Positions 13,488-13,998 of a stretch of 13,998 nucleotides of DNA are shown here, piece by piece; within the stretch, counting starts at the first letter, position 1, and each line of letters opens with the position of its first letter. A model generated the notes under the pieces. That model was not told where the DNA came from. It saw nothing but the letters and a program-made list of their open reading frames with translations, and searched no databases. Origin of the DNA: Thermoplasmata archaeon (GTDB taxonomy: Archaea > Thermoplasmatota > E2 > DHVEG-1); the NCBI GenBank assembly GCA_003649845.1, contig QMTB01000021.1:1-13998 (forward strand), written 5' to 3'. A program made the position numbers and the translations under genes.

Positions 13488-13916
13488 TTAAGCAACCTCT
13501 GGACCTACCTGTCCTTTGCGAGGAGGAGCTTTACCAAACTTCACCTGCGGTAATGGTATAGGTGGTGGCAGAAGTATATCTTTTGCTATTCCAACTGCCA
13601 TAGGAACACAGGTATGCATAACAGCTGTATGAATATTACCAGCTATCTCATTTGGAAGTTTTCTAGTAGAAGTCCATTCTTCAGCTAATTTTCCAGCTTT
13701 ATCATCCTCTAATATAAGAGATCCATCAAGTTTTATTATACCAATGGGACCATAACTTGTGGTATATTGAAACTCGACTTTTGCTTGTTTATCATTTATC
13801 CGCTCCATTCTACTTATATTACTATTATGATCAATTCGAACTTGTTTTGGACGATTAGCCAAATCTATGTATCGTTCTGCTTTAATAGCTGATAGTTGAA
13901 CATTTTTGATATTCAT
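13488..13916 (-). CDS. Conserved small protein of SecB-like appearance
   Basis: This 142-residue soluble protein has no signal peptide or membrane helix. It reads like a SecB-type fold: strands near 4-14 (NVQLSAIKAER) and 25-35 (VRIDHNSNISR), a conserved central hairpin EFQYTTSYGPIGIIKLDG (48-65) and a long C-terminal helix near 84-112 (LPNEIAGNIHTAVMH). The end is PPPIPLPQVKFGK. SecB-like proteins hold unfolded clients, in bacteria for Sec export, and SecB-like members occur in some archaea. I give this as a fold suggestion only, without catalytic residues to check. It lies 82 bases upstream of pyrH on the same strand. The ATG at 13916 has no close Shine-Dalgarno; AAAAGGAG lies about 21 nt away, too far to be normal, so a short leader is likely. 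Confidence 0.75.
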   Translation of the reverse strand: MNIKNVQLSAIKAERYIDLANRPKQVRIDHNSNISRMERINDKQAKVEFQYTTSYGPIGIIKLDGSLILEDDKAGKLAEEWTSTRKLPNEIAGNIHTAVMHTCVPMAVGIAKDILLPPPIPLPQVKFGKAPPRKGQVGPEVA

Positions 13917-13943
13917 ATAAAAGTGAATATCGTTAAACTCCTT

Positions 13944-13960
13944 TTAGATGTTTCGTCTAA
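13944..13960. promoter_or_regulatory. Dyad upstream of the SecB-like gene
   Basis: TTAGATG-TTT-CGTCTAA forms 7 pairs, one of them G-T, centred 36 nt upstream of the ATG at 13916, where a core promoter element would be expected. It could be an operator, or a chance dyad in AT-rich DNA. Confidence 0.25.
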
Positions 13961-13998
13961 AAAAATGAGAAGTTATGCAAATTATCACTGTTTCTATA

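Overview
The window is archaeal chromosome. The evidence is an elongator tRNA-Met with a bulge-helix-bulge intron and no encoded CCA, aIF2 gamma, aIF2 beta, ribosomal protein S6e, an archaeal-type FtsZ with a ribbon-helix-helix partner, and TATA-type promoters. The DNA is AT-rich, roughly one-third G+C by eye, with strong use of AGA, ATA and GGA codons. Fusion of aIF2 beta to a TRAM domain and the cdrS-ftsZ2 pair point to a euryarchaeal lineage, perhaps an uncultured Thermoplasmatota-like group. The exact taxon cannot be fixed from this sequence.

Layout, left to right. (1) Positions 44-2235, all minus strand: the translation cluster S6e > aIF2 gamma > FCF1-like PIN nuclease, followed by an intron-containing tRNA-Met(CAU) with its own promoter. 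(2) Positions 2455-9761, all minus strand: a cell-surface block. A membrane-anchored extracellular clan-A glycoside hydrolase lies 14 bases upstream of a processive GT2 polysaccharide synthase with a long cytoplasmic tail. A separately promoted secreted protein follows, with a Ser/Asp/Asn-rich stalk and two C-terminal CARDB-like domains. (3) Positions 9762-10298: an intergenic region with divergent promoters and a 44-residue small ORF that has both a TATA box and a strong Shine-Dalgarno sequence. (4) Positions 10299-10922, plus strand: aIF2 beta-TRAM. (5) Positions 11081-12696, plus strand: a possible 46-residue ORF or long leader, then a CdrS-like ribbon-helix-helix regulator, a structured GC-rich spacer with an 11-bp hairpin, and ftsZ2. 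(6) Positions 12728-13916, minus strand: archaeal UMP kinase, probably leaderless, and a small protein of SecB-like appearance.

Functionally the window is mostly housekeeping: translation initiation, rRNA processing, cell division and pyrimidine nucleotides. The exception is the 7-kb surface block. Its gene order resembles bacterial synthase-dependent exopolysaccharide systems, where a GT2 synthase works with an extracytoplasmic hydrolase, but rebuilt for a single-membrane cell. Both enzymes carry unrecognised cytoplasmic extensions. This block is the best candidate for an undescribed system here. Other points of interest are the 44-residue small ORF and the RNA structure between cdrS and ftsZ2.
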